From: Bartonella sp. B1099
Lineage (GTDB): Bacteria > Pseudomonadota > Alphaproteobacteria > Rhizobiales > Rhizobiaceae
Assembly: GCF_944801835.1 (NCBI RefSeq)
Contig: NZ_CALYLN010000001.1
Location: 652,001 to 716,000 of the forward strand
Reading direction: 5' to 3'
DNA length: 64,000 bases
Each line of letters starts with the position of its first letter. The stretch's first letter is position 1. Position numbers and translations under genes: made by a program. The notes under the pieces are model-generated. The model had not been told where the DNA came from and did no database searches. It worked only from the letters and a program-made list of their open reading frames with translations. This document shows positions 1 through 11,054 of the stretch, one piece after another.

Positions 1-464
1 TCCAGTTTTTCCGCCAATTGAAGAGGATCAAGCTTTGCCCGAAGATGCCCCCGTGCTCGAAACGCCCGAATCATCATAATGGCATGAACAGAATCACGCG
101 TTGCACGAATAATATCTTGTTCACTAGAAACTTTTCCCTTTTGAGCACCCCCTGTTGCTGCTTTTTCCTTTAATTTATCACCAAGATATTTTTCAAGAGA
201 AGACCAATCACCATCAAGAGCAGAAACCAACTCACCATCTGGCTTTAATGGCCAATGATCACGCTGCCACGTTGCTCCTTCAGCATTTCTGAGAACATCT
301 TCTTTGTTATCATGAAGGCCTTCAAAAAAAGCACGCCACTGTGAATCAACACTGGTAGGATCTTTTTCATACTGAGCATAAAGTTGATCTATATAATCCG
401 CATTCCCACCATAAAGAAATGACGTCTGTGCAAAAAGACTATTTATCTCGTCCTGCCTTGCCAT
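1..464 (-). CDS. sucA: 2-oxoglutarate dehydrogenase E1 component, N-terminal part (runs off window)
   Basis: Thiamine-diphosphate-dependent E1 subunit of the 2-oxoglutarate dehydrogenase complex, which converts 2-oxoglutarate toward succinyl-CoA in the TCA cycle. Only about the first 154 residues are here, starting MARQDEINSLFAQTSFLYGG, followed by the conserved N-terminal stretch YIDQLYAQYEKDPTSVDSQW and the later HAIMMIRAFRARGHLRA block that marks the start of the catalytic region. The ATG at 462-464 is preceded by a purine-rich GGAGAGG ribosome site. It is the distal gene of an mdh-sucC-sucD-sucA minus-strand series, separated from sucD by 168 bp that contain a perfect hairpin. The catalytic core lies outside the window, so integrity cannot be judged. 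Confidence 0.95.
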   Translation of the reverse strand, partial: MARQDEINSLFAQTSFLYGGNADYIDQLYAQYEKDPTSVDSQWRAFFEGLHDNKEDVLRNAEGATWQRDHWPLKPDGELVSALDGDWSSLEKYLGDKLKEKAATGGAQKGKVSSEQDIIRATRDSVHAIMMIRAFRARGHLRAKLDPLQLAEKL

Positions 465-585
465 ATACCTCTCCGGAACATTTATTCCGTCTCCTTATAT
501 ATCTCTTTTTCAACCTTTAAATGCTTACAAAGCAGATGAGGGGTCGAAAATTCAAAAAAGTTATACCTTTTATACTCAAGTTTTT

Positions 586-625
586 TTTCACCTGAATTAA
601 GAAAATATTCTTAATTCAGGTGAAA
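586..625 (-). other. Perfect 18-bp hairpin in the sucD-sucA spacer
   Basis: The arms 586-603 and 608-625 are exactly complementary around a 4-nt AATA loop. In the direction of suc transcription (minus) the stem is followed by a run of A, not U. The T-run lies on the plus-strand side to the right. It therefore does not look like a terminator for the suc genes and is more likely an mRNA 3'-end stabilising or processing structure for the mdh-sucCD message. Structure seen directly, role inferred. Confidence 0.7.
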
Positions 626-632
626 TTTTCTT

Positions 633-1535
633 TTAGCCTTTCAAAACTGACATCAAAGTCTTACCTATCTGTGATGGCGAAGGAGATACACGAATCCCTG
701 CTGATTCCATTGCCGCAATTTTATCTTCTGCTCCACCTTTACCACCAGAAATAACAGCACCAGCATGTCCCATTGTACGCCCTGGAGGAGCCGTACGACC
801 AGCAATAAAGCCAACAACGGGCTTTTTACGACCTTTTTTTGCTTCATCTTGTAAAAACTGTGCTGCTTCTTCTTCAGCCGATCCACCAATCTCACCAATC
901 ATCACAATAGACTGGGTTTCATCATCTGCTAAAAACATTTCCAACACATCAATAAATTCAGTTCCCTTAACAGGATCGCCCCCAATTCCTATAGCGGTTG
1001 TTTGTCCGAGACCTTCCTGACTCGTTTGAAAAACAGCTTCATAAGTTAAAGTTCCTGACCGTGAAACAACCCCAACAGAGCCTTTTCTGAAAATAGAACC
1101 AGGCATAATACCAATTTTACATTCATTTGGCGTGAGAATACCAGGGCAATTAGGACCAATAAGACGAGATTTTGAGTTTTCTAATCGCGCCTTTACTTTA
1201 ACCATATCCATAACGGGGATACCTTCCGTAATACAGATAATTAGACGAACTTCAGCCTCAATTGCTTCTATAATAGCTGCTGCAGCCCCTGCAGGAGGAA
1301 CATAAATAACAGAAGCATCCGCGCCTGTTTTTTCTTTTGCTTCTGCAACGCTAGCAAAGATAGGAAGAGTCTCACCTTTTGAACCTTCCCATGTTTCTCC
1401 ACCCTTTTTAGGATTAACACCACCAACCATTTGCGTGCCATGATAAGCAAGCGCCTGTTCTGTATGAAATGTTCCTGTTTTTCCTGTAAGCCCTTGAACG
1501 AGAACTTTCGTCTTTTTATTCACAAGAATCGACAT
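633..1535 (-). CDS. sucD: Succinyl-CoA synthetase (ADP-forming) alpha subunit
   Basis: Alpha subunit of succinyl-CoA ligase, which interconverts succinyl-CoA and succinate with nucleotide phosphorylation in the TCA cycle. The 300-residue length is usual for the family. The N-terminal CoA-binding Rossmann domain starts [14 protein letters not shown]. The GPNCPGI motif is near residue 127, and the phospho-histidine motif MGHAGA places the active His at residue 257. The gene begins 3 bp after the sucC stop, so the two subunits are almost certainly co-translated. Nothing is missing. Confidence 0.97.
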   Translation of the reverse strand: MSILVNKKTKVLVQGLTGKTGTFHTEQALAYHGTQMVGGVNPKKGGETWEGSKGETLPIFASVAEAKEKTGADASVIYVPPAGAAAAIIEAIEAEVRLIICITEGIPVMDMVKVKARLENSKSRLIGPNCPGILTPNECKIGIMPGSIFRKGSVGVVSRSGTLTYEAVFQTSQEGLGQTTAIGIGGDPVKGTEFIDVLEMFLADDETQSIVMIGEIGGSAEEEAAQFLQDEAKKGRKKPVVGFIAGRTAPPGRTMGHAGAVISGGKGGAEDKIAAMESAGIRVSPSPSQIGKTLMSVLKG

Positions 1536-1538
1536 AAC

Positions 1539-2735
1539 TCAAGCTCCCTTCACGGCTGCAACAATTTTTTGAGCAGCATCATCTAAATCATCAGCGGGAA
1601 TAACATTCAAACCACTGTCCTTGATAATTGCTTTACCCTGCTCAACATTCGTACCTTCAAGACGAACAACTAAGGGAACCTTTAAACCAACTTCACGCAC
1701 AGCAGCAACCACACCTTCAGCAATGACATCACAACGCATAATACCACCAAAAATGTTAACCAAAATGCCTTTAACATTTGGATCAGCTGTAATAATTTTA
1801 AAAGCAGCTGTCACCTTTTCTTTTGATGCACCACCCCCAACATCCAAAAAATTTGCCGGTTCAGCGCCATAAAGCTTAATGATATCCATGGTTGCCATCG
1901 CAAGACCCGCACCATTGACCATACAACCAATTGTGCCTTCAAGAGCAACATAAGCAAGATCATGCTTTGAAGCCTCGATTTCCTTTGGATCTTCTTCTGA
2001 AAGATCGCGCAATTCTAAAATATCTGGATGACGAAACAAGGCATTATTATCAAAAGAAACTTTTGCATCAAGGACGCGCAAATGACCATCTTTCATCACA
2101 ATAAGCGGATTAATTTCTAAAAGGCTCATATCTTTTTCACAAAATGCCTTATAGAGAATCGGAAAAAGCTTTTCACCATCCTCTCGTGCACTATCGCGCA
2201 ATTCCAATGCATCACAAAGTCTTGCACAATCAGCTGAGGTAACACTTTGCGTAGCATCAATGGGCAGAGTGAAGATTTTTTCTGGTGTTTCTTCAGCAAC
2301 TGTTTCAATATCCATTCCACCTTCTGTTGAAACAACAAAGGCGATCCGACCAACGCTACGATCAACCAAAAGTGAAAGATAAAGCTCGCGCTCAATATCG
2401 GCACCATCTTCAATATAAAGACGATTGACCTGTTTACCTTCTGGACCAGTTTGTTTGGTTACCAAAGTTTTCCCAAGCATTTCTTGAACATTTGCAACAA
2501 CTTCTTCAACAGATTGTGCAAGCCGAACACCACCCTTTGCATCAGGATCAAGTTCTTTAAACTTACCCTTACCACGACCACCAGCGTGTATCTGACTTTT
2601 AACCACATAAAGAGGTCCAGGCAATTTTTTTGCCCATTTTTCAGCTTGCTCTACAGAATAAACAGCAACACCATTTGCAATGGGTGCTCCATATTCATGA
2701 AGCAGACGTTTGGCCTGATACTCATGGATATTCAT
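1539..2735 (-). CDS. sucC: Succinyl-CoA synthetase (ADP-forming) beta subunit
   Basis: Nucleotide-binding beta subunit that pairs with SucD. The 398-residue protein has the N-terminal ATP-grasp domain ([18 protein letters not shown], then [16 protein letters not shown] near residues 44-59) and a C-terminal ligase/CoA domain with NFLDVGGGA and [11 protein letters not shown]. The ATG at 2733-2735 follows an AAGGAC ribosome site. It sits between mdh (91 bp upstream) and sucD in the same orientation. A standard housekeeping gene. Confidence 0.97.
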   Translation of the reverse strand: MNIHEYQAKRLLHEYGAPIANGVAVYSVEQAEKWAKKLPGPLYVVKSQIHAGGRGKGKFKELDPDAKGGVRLAQSVEEVVANVQEMLGKTLVTKQTGPEGKQVNRLYIEDGADIERELYLSLLVDRSVGRIAFVVSTEGGMDIETVAEETPEKIFTLPIDATQSVTSADCARLCDALELRDSAREDGEKLFPILYKAFCEKDMSLLEINPLIVMKDGHLRVLDAKVSFDNNALFRHPDILELRDLSEEDPKEIEASKHDLAYVALEGTIGCMVNGAGLAMATMDIIKLYGAEPANFLDVGGGASKEKVTAAFKIITADPNVKGILVNIFGGIMRCDVIAEGVVAAVREVGLKVPLVVRLEGTNVEQGKAIIKDSGLNVIPADDLDDAAQKIVAAVKGA

Positions 2736-2826
2736 GCATTTGTCCTTTTCTTTTATGAATTATTATTAATCCTAAAGTTCTAATATTCTAAAATACTTTA
2801 TTTTAATGAACGAAAACTTGTTTTAT

Positions 2827-3879
<1,053 letters not shown>

Positions 3880-4076
3880 TCATAAAAAGGAATAAAGAAA
3901 TGAAAATTACAAATTTCTCTCCTTACAGAAACAACAACCCTCCGCAGAAACAACTATTAGAAAATTATCATGATGTATCGATAAAGTGAATTTTAAAAAA
4001 ATACAACAGAATTATTACATTTCTTTAATTTCAAAGAGTTATTGTTTTTACAGTTTACGTAAAGGTAAAAGTATAA

Positions 4077-5273
4077 TCAAAGCTTTTTCTTCAAAAGAAA
4101 ATGTTCTTCCCAAAGCTTCAAATAATCGTAGCTTTGCATTTCAAAGAGACGTGACTGTGTTCTTTGAAATTCAAATGTTTCCGGTGTCTGAGCATGCCCC
4201 TTATACAAATCTTCCACCCCTGCTGCTGCCGACATAAATAACCGGGTGTGACGCTCATAAAGGATATCAATAAGCAAAATAAACCGTTTTGTTTCATTGC
4301 GACATGTGTCATCCATGATCGGTACATTATCGATAAAAATCGTATGATAACGCTCGCCCAATACCAAATACTCAGCTGCGGCCAAAGGTTTTGCACACAA
4401 GTCTTGATAATCAAAGCGCACACAACCCGCAGCAAAACGCGGAATAGGAATAAGGCGCCCTCTTATAGAAAGCTCATCAGATCTTTCTTTATGCCCTTGC
4501 AACACACGTGCCCATGCTTGATCCATACATTCATCTGCCTTTTTCCCTAATGGCGTTACATACACAGACTGTAGATTTGATTTTTCAAGACGATAATCTG
4601 TTTTTGCATCAAGATTAACAACACGAACATATGCTTTCAAAACTTCAATAAAAGGCAAAAAGAGTTCACGATTTAAACCGTTATAGTAAAGGTTATCCGG
4701 CGCCACATTTGAAGTCGCAATAAAGAAAATTTCTTTATCAAACAAAGCGGAAATAAGCCGCCCCAACACCATAGCATCAGCAATATCTGTTACAGTAAAC
4801 TCATCAAAACAAAGCACCTTTGCTTCTCGTGCAAAATCTTCAGCAACAGCTAAAATAGGATTATCTTGTTTAGATTTTGCACGCCCAGATGCTTGACGAT
4901 AAACATTAATACGCTCATGCACATCAGCCATAAAATCATTAAAATGAGCGCGTTTTTTATGGACCTTCGGCAAACAAGAAAAGAACAAATCCATCAGCAT
5001 GGTTTTGCCCCGTCCTACTTCACCATAAATATACAATCCCTGAAAGGAGCTATTTTCCCCTTGTTTTGCAACACGAACAAAATCTTGTTTCTTCTTTTTA
5101 AATATTTTTTTAAAAAAAGACCAAAATATCAAAGACCAAGGACGAGAAGCATTTTGTTCCGAAATTTTTTTTAATAAATGATCAAAGTGCTCTGTTACAG
5201 CCAACTGAGCTGGATCAAAACGGACTTCCCTTTTAGAGACCAGCTCCTTATAGCGCGTTGAAACGAGAACCAT
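4077..5273 (-). CDS. zapE: Cell division protein ZapE (AFG1-like ATPase)
   Basis: AFG1/ZapE-family P-loop ATPase; the E. coli member acts at the division ring and mitochondrial Afg1 in membrane-protein quality control. From the ATG at 5273 the protein is 398 residues. The Walker A motif GEVGRGKT spans residues 84-91, the Walker B motif is LCFDEFTVTD, and the ATSN sensor and the late DDTCRNETKRFILLID block typical of the family are present. An upstream TTG would add six residues but is less likely. It lies upstream of mdh in the same direction with a gap of about 290 bp. Family assignment is firm; cellular role is by homology. Confidence 0.92.
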   Translation of the reverse strand: MVLVSTRYKELVSKREVRFDPAQLAVTEHFDHLLKKISEQNASRPWSLIFWSFFKKIFKKKKQDFVRVAKQGENSSFQGLYIYGEVGRGKTMLMDLFFSCLPKVHKKRAHFNDFMADVHERINVYRQASGRAKSKQDNPILAVAEDFAREAKVLCFDEFTVTDIADAMVLGRLISALFDKEIFFIATSNVAPDNLYYNGLNRELFLPFIEVLKAYVRVVNLDAKTDYRLEKSNLQSVYVTPLGKKADECMDQAWARVLQGHKERSDELSIRGRLIPIPRFAAGCVRFDYQDLCAKPLAAAEYLVLGERYHTIFIDNVPIMDDTCRNETKRFILLIDILYERHTRLFMSAAAGVEDLYKGHAQTPETFEFQRTQSRLFEMQSYDYLKLWEEHFLLKKKL

Positions 5274-5370
5274 CCAAACAACCTTTTCCAACCGTTTTCA
5301 ATGAAAAATACAAATTCTTTTCACGAATCTGCCCATATAGCTTATTTTTTCATAAACAGTAAAAAATGAT

Positions 5371-5916
5371 CTAACGGCTTAAAACAATGGGATGATCATC
5401 AAGTGTACGTCCCTCAAAACGATCAACATTTGAAGAATAAAGAGCGATGATAACACGTCCAGAATTATTATAGAAATATAATCTTTTTCCTTTTACAGCC
5501 CACGATCTCGCTTGAGAAGCAATTCCTGGACAGTGTAAAGGACCAGCTCTGTACCCTTGTCCAAACTTTGTTTGTGGCGTTGCAATCCGACAAACTTTAC
5601 CCCCCATAGAAAGATTCCATACCCCAGCAATACTTGCAGGAAACAAATCAGTGGCATTGCTTGGCAATTCGAGACTAGCCATTCGTCCATCGCTCTGAGA
5701 ATCTCCTTTCTCATACATCGAAGCATTTGCAGCTTCAAATATAGATGAAGAAGTAGACGATGGATCAGAAACTTCCAATGTTGTCATTTGTTGAGATGGA
5801 TAAAAAACTTCTAATGCGTTACTATTATCATTACTGTCAAACCGTGCTGTTGAACATCCCCCTAAAAGCATTACAGTTGACATTGCAACGAAAAATGAAA
5901 TTTTTGAAAACGACAT
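5371..5916 (-). CDS. Omp19-like lipoprotein, AprI/Inh protease-inhibitor family
   Basis: Predicted outer-membrane lipoprotein of 181 residues. The start at 5914-5916 has a GGGAGAG ribosome site; the open frame upstream is disregarded. A hydrophobic N-terminus ends in the lipobox LGGC with Cys21. After a Ser/Asn-rich linker, the last 90 or so residues hold an Inh-type beta-barrel domain: GVWNLSMGGKVCRIATPQ, then CPGIASQARSW, then GRTLDDHPIVLSR. The two cysteines (in KVCRI and LHCPG) match the family disulfide. Brucella Omp19 belongs to this family and inhibits proteases. That function here is inferred from the domain. Divergent from dapF across about 225 bp. Confidence 0.82.
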   Translation of the reverse strand: MSFSKISFFVAMSTVMLLGGCSTARFDSNDNSNALEVFYPSQQMTTLEVSDPSSTSSSIFEAANASMYEKGDSQSDGRMASLELPSNATDLFPASIAGVWNLSMGGKVCRIATPQTKFGQGYRAGPLHCPGIASQARSWAVKGKRLYFYNNSGRVIIALYSSNVDRFEGRTLDDHPIVLSR

Positions 5917-6141
5917 ATCTATACTCTCTCCCATGACAATAAATAAGCTTACAAAAAAATTAAGTGAATATTTTTTATAATTACAAAGATAAATTAACAA
6001 ATTAAAAAAACAGGGTTAAAATACCTTATTTTAAAAAAAATAATTTATGTACTTAAGTTTATGTTTATTAAACACTAGAAATTTATAAGGTTTTTAGTCA
6101 TATATCCCTTGAATAAGTAATCTTTAGAATAGAGAAATTTC

Positions 6142-6993
6142 ATGAAAACGCCATTTAGCAAAATGGACGGTCTTGGAAATCAAATTATTGTTGCTGATAT
6201 GCGCGAAAGCACACAGGCTCTTACACCACGAGCCATCCTTGCTTTATCGGCAAATCCTGAAATGCATTTTGATCAAATCATGGCTATCCACACACCCACC
6301 CAGAACGAAGCCGACTTCCGCATTGAAATATGGAATGCTGATGGTTCAAAGGCTAAAGCTTGTGGCAATGGTACCCGCTGTGTCATTGCATGGCTTAAAG
6401 ACCATAATTTTGGTGACAATTTTTGTTTAGAAACGCCTGCTGGAATAATCGAAGGAACATACCAAACCAACAATCTCATTTCTGTTGATATGGGATGCCC
6501 AAATTTCAATGCAAAAGAGATGCCTGTTTCACGTGAAATAGTGGATACCAATCACGTAGAAATTACAGCTGGTCCTCTAAAAGATGCTTGTCTTGTCTCT
6601 ATTGGCAATCTTCACGCTATCTTTTTTGTTGAAAATGATCTTCAACATATTCCATTAGAAAAATACGGACCAATACTTGAACATGATTCCCTTTTTCCAG
6701 AACGGTGCAATATTTCCATTGCTTGCATAACGTCAAAGAAAAGTCTAAATTTACGGACATGGGAGCGAGGAGCAGGATTAACACAAGCATGTGGGAGTGC
6801 TGCGTGTGCCAGTGCCGTAGCCGCTTATCGACGTGGTTTTACACAGCGCCATATCGATGTAAATTTACCAGGGGGAACACTTAATATTTTTTACCGAGAA
6901 GATAATCGCATTATTATGACAGGACCCATAAAATATCAATTTAGTGGTTTTTTAAATCCTTTAACAGGGTGCTATAAAAAGGATCACTCTTGA
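6142..6993 (+). CDS. dapF: Diaminopimelate epimerase
   Basis: Converts LL- to meso-diaminopimelate for lysine and peptidoglycan synthesis. The protein is 283 residues. The two catalytic cysteines of the PLP-independent racemase are Cys74 (in KACGNGTRC) and Cys217 (in QACGSAAC). The N-terminal FSKMDGLGNQ motif is conserved. First gene of a compact plus-strand series dapF-mtaB-ftsY-yciB; its TGA overlaps the ATG of mtaB by one base, suggesting translational coupling. Confidence 0.97.
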   Translation: MKTPFSKMDGLGNQIIVADMRESTQALTPRAILALSANPEMHFDQIMAIHTPTQNEADFRIEIWNADGSKAKACGNGTRCVIAWLKDHNFGDNFCLETPAGIIEGTYQTNNLISVDMGCPNFNAKEMPVSREIVDTNHVEITAGPLKDACLVSIGNLHAIFFVENDLQHIPLEKYGPILEHDSLFPERCNISIACITSKKSLNLRTWERGAGLTQACGSAACASAVAAYRRGFTQRHIDVNLPGGTLNIFYREDNRIIMTGPIKYQFSGFLNPLTGCYKKDHS

Positions 6994-8276
6994 TGGCAGT
7001 AGAAATTGTAACTTTCGGTTGTCGACTCAATAGCTACGAATCGGAAATCATTCGCAAAGAAAGCACTGCTTCAGGTCTAGACCAGCTCAAAGATGGTGCT
7101 ATTATTTTTAATACCTGCGCTGTCACTGCCGAAGCCGTACGACAAGCAAAACAAGCTATCCGCAAAGCGCGGCGTGAAAATCCTCATGCACGCATTATTG
7201 TAACAGGATGTGCAGCCCAAACAGAAGCACAAAATTTTGCCTCAATGATAGAAGTCGATCTTGTTTTAGGGAACGAAGATAAACTTCACGCCCATTCTTA
7301 TCGTCAACTTCCTGATTTTGGTATTAACCATTCCGAAAAGGTGCGTATTAATAATATTATGGAAGTACAAAAAATTGCTCCCCATATGGTCAGTGCAATG
7401 CAAGAGCGCACCCGCGCTTTTGTACAGGTACAAAATGGATGCGATCATCGCTGTACATTTTGCATTATTCCTTATGGACGTGGACCATCTCGTTCAGTTC
7501 CCATGGGTGCTGTCATAGAGCAAATTAAAAAACTGACAGGCGAGGGGATTCAAGAAGTAGTCCTTACAGGTGTTGACCTTACAAGTTATGGTCACGATCT
7601 TCCTGGAAAAGCGACTTTAGGAAAATTAACATCAGCCATTTTACATCATGTTCCCGATTTGGCCCGATTACGCCTTTCATCTATTGATTCTATTGAAGCA
7701 GACGAAGAACTTATAAATCTTTTAGCTTATGAGAAAAGGATCATGCCCCATTTGCATTTATCCTTGCAAGCAGGCGATAATATGATTTTAAAACGAATGA
7801 AACGTCGTCATTTGCGTGAACATGCTATTCAATTTTGCCAAGAATTACGTTCCAAACGTCCTACAATGGTTTATGGTGCCGACTTAATAGCTGGTTTTCC
7901 TACGGAAACAGAAGAGATGTTTCAAAACAGTCTTGCTTTAATCAAAGATTGTAATTTAACCCACCTTCATGTTTTCCCCTTTAGTCCAAGAGAAGGGACA
8001 CCTGCCGCACGAATGCCACAAGTCAACCGTAAAATAGTTAAGATGCGTGCTGAAAGATTGCGTAAAGCAGGTGAAGAGGTTTACCAAAAACATCTTGCTC
8101 ATTTACAAAACAGCCAACAAACAATTCTTGTTGAAAAAGATGAAATTGGACGAACGGAAGATTATACTCTTGTACAAATTAAAGGTGCAAAAGCAGGAAC
8201 AATTGTTCAAGCTCTTATCATTGACCATGATGGCGATAAATTAATTGCTGTCCTTCCAAAATTAAACGCTGCTTGA
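6993..8276 (+). CDS. mtaB: tRNA t6A37 methylthiotransferase MtaB
   Basis: Radical-SAM methylthiotransferase that makes ms2t6A at tRNA position 37. The 427-residue protein has the UPF0004 domain with cluster cysteines Cys10, Cys42 and Cys73, then the radical-SAM CxxxCxxC motif at Cys150, Cys154 and Cys157 (NGCDHRCTFCIIPYGRGPSR). A C-terminal TRAM-like region follows (about 370-427). MtaB rather than MiaB is indicated by the MAVEIVTFGCRLN start and the FIIP-type spacing. The ATG at 6993 overlaps the dapF stop; a TTG three bases earlier is also possible. Confidence 0.92.
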   Translation: MAVEIVTFGCRLNSYESEIIRKESTASGLDQLKDGAIIFNTCAVTAEAVRQAKQAIRKARRENPHARIIVTGCAAQTEAQNFASMIEVDLVLGNEDKLHAHSYRQLPDFGINHSEKVRINNIMEVQKIAPHMVSAMQERTRAFVQVQNGCDHRCTFCIIPYGRGPSRSVPMGAVIEQIKKLTGEGIQEVVLTGVDLTSYGHDLPGKATLGKLTSAILHHVPDLARLRLSSIDSIEADEELINLLAYEKRIMPHLHLSLQAGDNMILKRMKRRHLREHAIQFCQELRSKRPTMVYGADLIAGFPTETEEMFQNSLALIKDCNLTHLHVFPFSPREGTPAARMPQVNRKIVKMRAERLRKAGEEVYQKHLAHLQNSQQTILVEKDEIGRTEDYTLVQIKGAKAGTIVQALIIDHDGDKLIAVLPKLNAA

Positions 8277-8290
8277 GCAGGAAAACTCTT

Positions 8291-9538
8291 ATGACAAAAT
8301 CTTTTATAAAAAAAATATTCTCTTATTCCAAATCCAAAGAGCAGAAAATAGAACAAATTTTCGCTCCTGATAAAAGCGATATAATAGAAGAAAATGAAGA
8401 GATAAAAAACAGCCAAACTTCTATAGAGAACGAAAAAACAAAAAGTAAAAAATCAACACCTATAAAACACGATGACCTCCCCACATCTTTAGAACTCCAT
8501 TCTGATAGCCCCCTCCTTTCTGGTGACGTTCCTTCTTATGGCAAAATTATTGTCACAAACACCATTCGTGAAAAAAAGAGTGAAGAAACTTTACCCGAAC
8601 CCTCTGTTGAACAAAAAAAGACAGCGTGGTTTGGACGCCTTAAAAAAGGTTTAGCCCTTTCTTCACAACGCCTAAGCGGATCAATTAGCGACCTCTTCGT
8701 TAAGAGAAAACTTGATGAAGAGACATTGCAAGAGCTCGAAGATATTCTTATTCAAGCTGACCTCGGTGTAGAAACGGCAACACGCATCACGAATACTTTA
8801 GCTTCCAGTCGTTATGAAAAAGATCTCTCCCCAGATGACATTCATATGATTGTTGCTGATGAAATCAAAAAAGTTTTGGAGCCTGTAGCAATACCATTAG
8901 AACTTGATCTCAGTCATAAGCCTCATGTTATTTTGCTGGTCGGTGTAAACGGTACTGGAAAAACGACAACTATTGGAAAACTTGCCGCTAAATTAACTGA
9001 AGGGGGACTAAAAGTTATGCTTGCTGCAGGTGACACTTTCCGAGCCGCCGCGATTGAACAATTACATATTTGGGGTAAACGTACCGATTCTCCTGTTATT
9101 TCAACTAAATTGGGTGCAGATGCCGCAAGCTTAGCCTTTGATGCTTTCGAGAAGGCAAAAAAAGCAAACAGTGATGTATTAATTATTGATACAGCGGGGC
9201 GTTTACAAAATAAATCTGAATTGATGGATGAGTTGGCAAAAATTATTCGTGTTTTAAGAAAACACTCTCCCCAAGCGCCCCATACAATTCTTCAAACACT
9301 TGATGCCACCACCGGACAAAATGCACTCAGCCAAGTGGAGATTTTCCGTGATATTGCCGGTGTTAATGGTTTAGTCATGACAAAACTAGATGGGACTGCA
9401 CGCGGAGGAATTCTTGTCGCGATCGCAGCAAAATATAAATTACCCATTTATTTTATCGGTGTAGGAGAGAATATTGAAGACCTTCAACCCTTTTCTGCTT
9501 CTGACTTTGCCGAAACTATTGTAGGAAAACATGTATGA
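8291..9538 (+). CDS. ftsY: Signal recognition particle receptor FtsY
   Basis: GTPase receptor that docks SRP-ribosome complexes at the inner membrane. From the ATG at 8291 (AGGA ribosome site 8 bases upstream) it is 415 residues. The first 110 or so residues are a charged Lys/Glu-rich A region. The NG domain follows, with P-loop GVNGTGKT at 218-225, DTFRAAAIEQL, DTAGR, TKLDGTARGG and a C-terminal GVGENIEDLQPF. The A region is low complexity, as in other FtsY. It overlaps yciB by four bases (ATGA). Confidence 0.96.
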   Translation: MTKSFIKKIFSYSKSKEQKIEQIFAPDKSDIIEENEEIKNSQTSIENEKTKSKKSTPIKHDDLPTSLELHSDSPLLSGDVPSYGKIIVTNTIREKKSEETLPEPSVEQKKTAWFGRLKKGLALSSQRLSGSISDLFVKRKLDEETLQELEDILIQADLGVETATRITNTLASSRYEKDLSPDDIHMIVADEIKKVLEPVAIPLELDLSHKPHVILLVGVNGTGKTTTIGKLAAKLTEGGLKVMLAAGDTFRAAAIEQLHIWGKRTDSPVISTKLGADAASLAFDAFEKAKKANSDVLIIDTAGRLQNKSELMDELAKIIRVLRKHSPQAPHTILQTLDATTGQNALSQVEIFRDIAGVNGLVMTKLDGTARGGILVAIAAKYKLPIYFIGVGENIEDLQPFSASDFAETIVGKHV

Positions 9539-10221
9539 AACAACCTTTAACGAACCCTAATTCACACAATAATTCTGAGAAAAATATGAACAACAATAAA
9601 AAAGCACCTCTCTCACCAACATTTAAATTTCTCTTAGAAATGGGGCCATTGGTCGCCTTCTTTTTTGCCAATTATAAGGGAGAATGGTTGATAAAAAACA
9701 TTGAATTTTTTCAAAATTTTAGTAAGCCCATTTTTCCTGCAACAGCTATTTTTATGGTAGCAATTATTATTTCTCTAAGCTTATCGTGGATCCTTGCAAG
9801 ACAAATTCCTATTATGCCTCTTATTTCGGGAATATTTGTTCTCGTTTTTGGCTTTCTAACGCTCTGGCTTCATAATGAAACTTTCATAAAGATGAAACCA
9901 ACAATCATTAACAGCTTATTTGCTTTTATACTTTTTGGTGGGATGCTTTTTAAAAAACCACTTTTACGTTATGCTCTCGACTCTACCTTAAAACTTGATG
10001 ATTTAGGCTGGAAAAAACTCACCTATCGTTGGGCATTTTTTTTCGCTTTCCTTGCTCTTTTGAATGAAATCATTTGGCGTAATTTTAGCGATAATTTTTG
10101 GACGAGTTTCAAAGTTTTTGGCGTCATGCCTATAACAATTCTCTTTATGCTTACCCAAATGCCTCTTATACTAAAACACTCACAAGGGCTTTTTACAGAA
10201 GAGGATAAATCTAATTCTTAA
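9535..10221 (+). CDS. yciB: Inner membrane septation protein A family (YciB/IspZ)
   Basis: Polytopic inner-membrane protein of 228 residues. After a polar Asn-rich N-terminus of about 30 residues it shows five or six hydrophobic segments. Family motifs are KFLLEMGPLVAFFFAN near residue 31, and LRYALDSTLKLDDLGWKKLTYRW-type residues in the middle, followed by NEIIWR. The start overlaps the ftsY stop (ATGA). The family is linked to septation and envelope integrity; biochemical role is not known. Confidence 0.9.
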   Translation: MKQPLTNPNSHNNSEKNMNNNKKAPLSPTFKFLLEMGPLVAFFFANYKGEWLIKNIEFFQNFSKPIFPATAIFMVAIIISLSLSWILARQIPIMPLISGIFVLVFGFLTLWLHNETFIKMKPTIINSLFAFILFGGMLFKKPLLRYALDSTLKLDDLGWKKLTYRWAFFFAFLALLNEIIWRNFSDNFWTSFKVFGVMPITILFMLTQMPLILKHSQGLFTEEDKSNS

Positions 10222-10290
10222 ATACAACATAATTTATATTACACGTTATTGTATAAATTTTATCATTGTGCACTGTTCAGGAGAAAAGAC

Positions 10291-11052
10291 ATGTTGATTG
10301 AACAGTTTATCTGTCGAGAAGATAATTTTGGTGTACTCATTCATGATGAAAAAAGCGGTATAACAGCCGCAATCGATGCTCCTGAAAGCGCAGCAATTCA
10401 CAATGCTTTAAAGCGTCGTAATTGGACACTTAACATTATCTTTGTGACTCACCATCATTATGATCACGTAGAAGCCGTAGCAGAATTAAAACAAGTGTAC
10501 AACGCTATGGTTATCGGACCAGAAGCAGAAAAAGAAAAAATTCATCACCTTGATCAAACACTTCAACCTGATGAAAAAATTTTTTTTGGCTCCCATACAC
10601 TTTTAGCTCTTTCAACCCCTGGCCATACCCTAGGAGCACTATCTTATTATTTTCCTGAAAAAAAATTACTCTTTGCTGGAGATACACTTTTTTCACTTGG
10701 CTGTGGACGTCTATTTGAAGGAACAGCCGCACAAATGCTAAACTCTTTAAAAAAACTTCGTCAACTTCCTGACGAAACACTTCTTTATTGTGGACATGAG
10801 TACACAAAAAATAATGCTTTTTTCGCATTGACACTTGATCCAGGTAATCAAAAACTTCAACAAAGAGCAGAAGAAGTTTTTTCATTACGTGCAAAAAACG
10901 CTATGACTCTTCCTGTCACATTAGAGCAAGAAAAAGCAACAAATCCCTTTCTTCGTTGGGATGATCAAGCAATCAGAAAAAATCTTTCAATGAAGAATGC
11001 TACAGATGAAGAGTTTTTTGCTGAAATTCGAAAAATAAAGGATAATTTTTAA
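10291..11052 (+). CDS. gloB: Hydroxyacylglutathione hydrolase (glyoxalase II)
   Basis: Metallo-beta-lactamase-fold thioesterase that hydrolyses S-lactoylglutathione in methylglyoxal detoxification. The 253-residue protein has the metal motif THHHYDH (His54, His56, Asp58, His59), a later GHTLGALSYYF (third metal His), FAGDTLFSLGCGRLFEG and CGHEYT. It also has the C-terminal glyoxalase-II domain with NPFLRWDD. The start at 10291 follows a CAGGAG ribosome site; the upstream open frame is ignored. The next gene begins two bases after its stop. Confidence 0.94.
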   Translation: MLIEQFICREDNFGVLIHDEKSGITAAIDAPESAAIHNALKRRNWTLNIIFVTHHHYDHVEAVAELKQVYNAMVIGPEAEKEKIHHLDQTLQPDEKIFFGSHTLLALSTPGHTLGALSYYFPEKKLLFAGDTLFSLGCGRLFEGTAAQMLNSLKKLRQLPDETLLYCGHEYTKNNAFFALTLDPGNQKLQQRAEEVFSLRAKNAMTLPVTLEQEKATNPFLRWDDQAIRKNLSMKNATDEEFFAEIRKIKDNF

Positions 11053-11054
11053 TC

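Noticed and set aside
586-625. Hairpin as a Rho-independent terminator of sucD
   Set aside because: The base run following the stem on the transcribed strand is A, not U, and sucA follows in the same direction.
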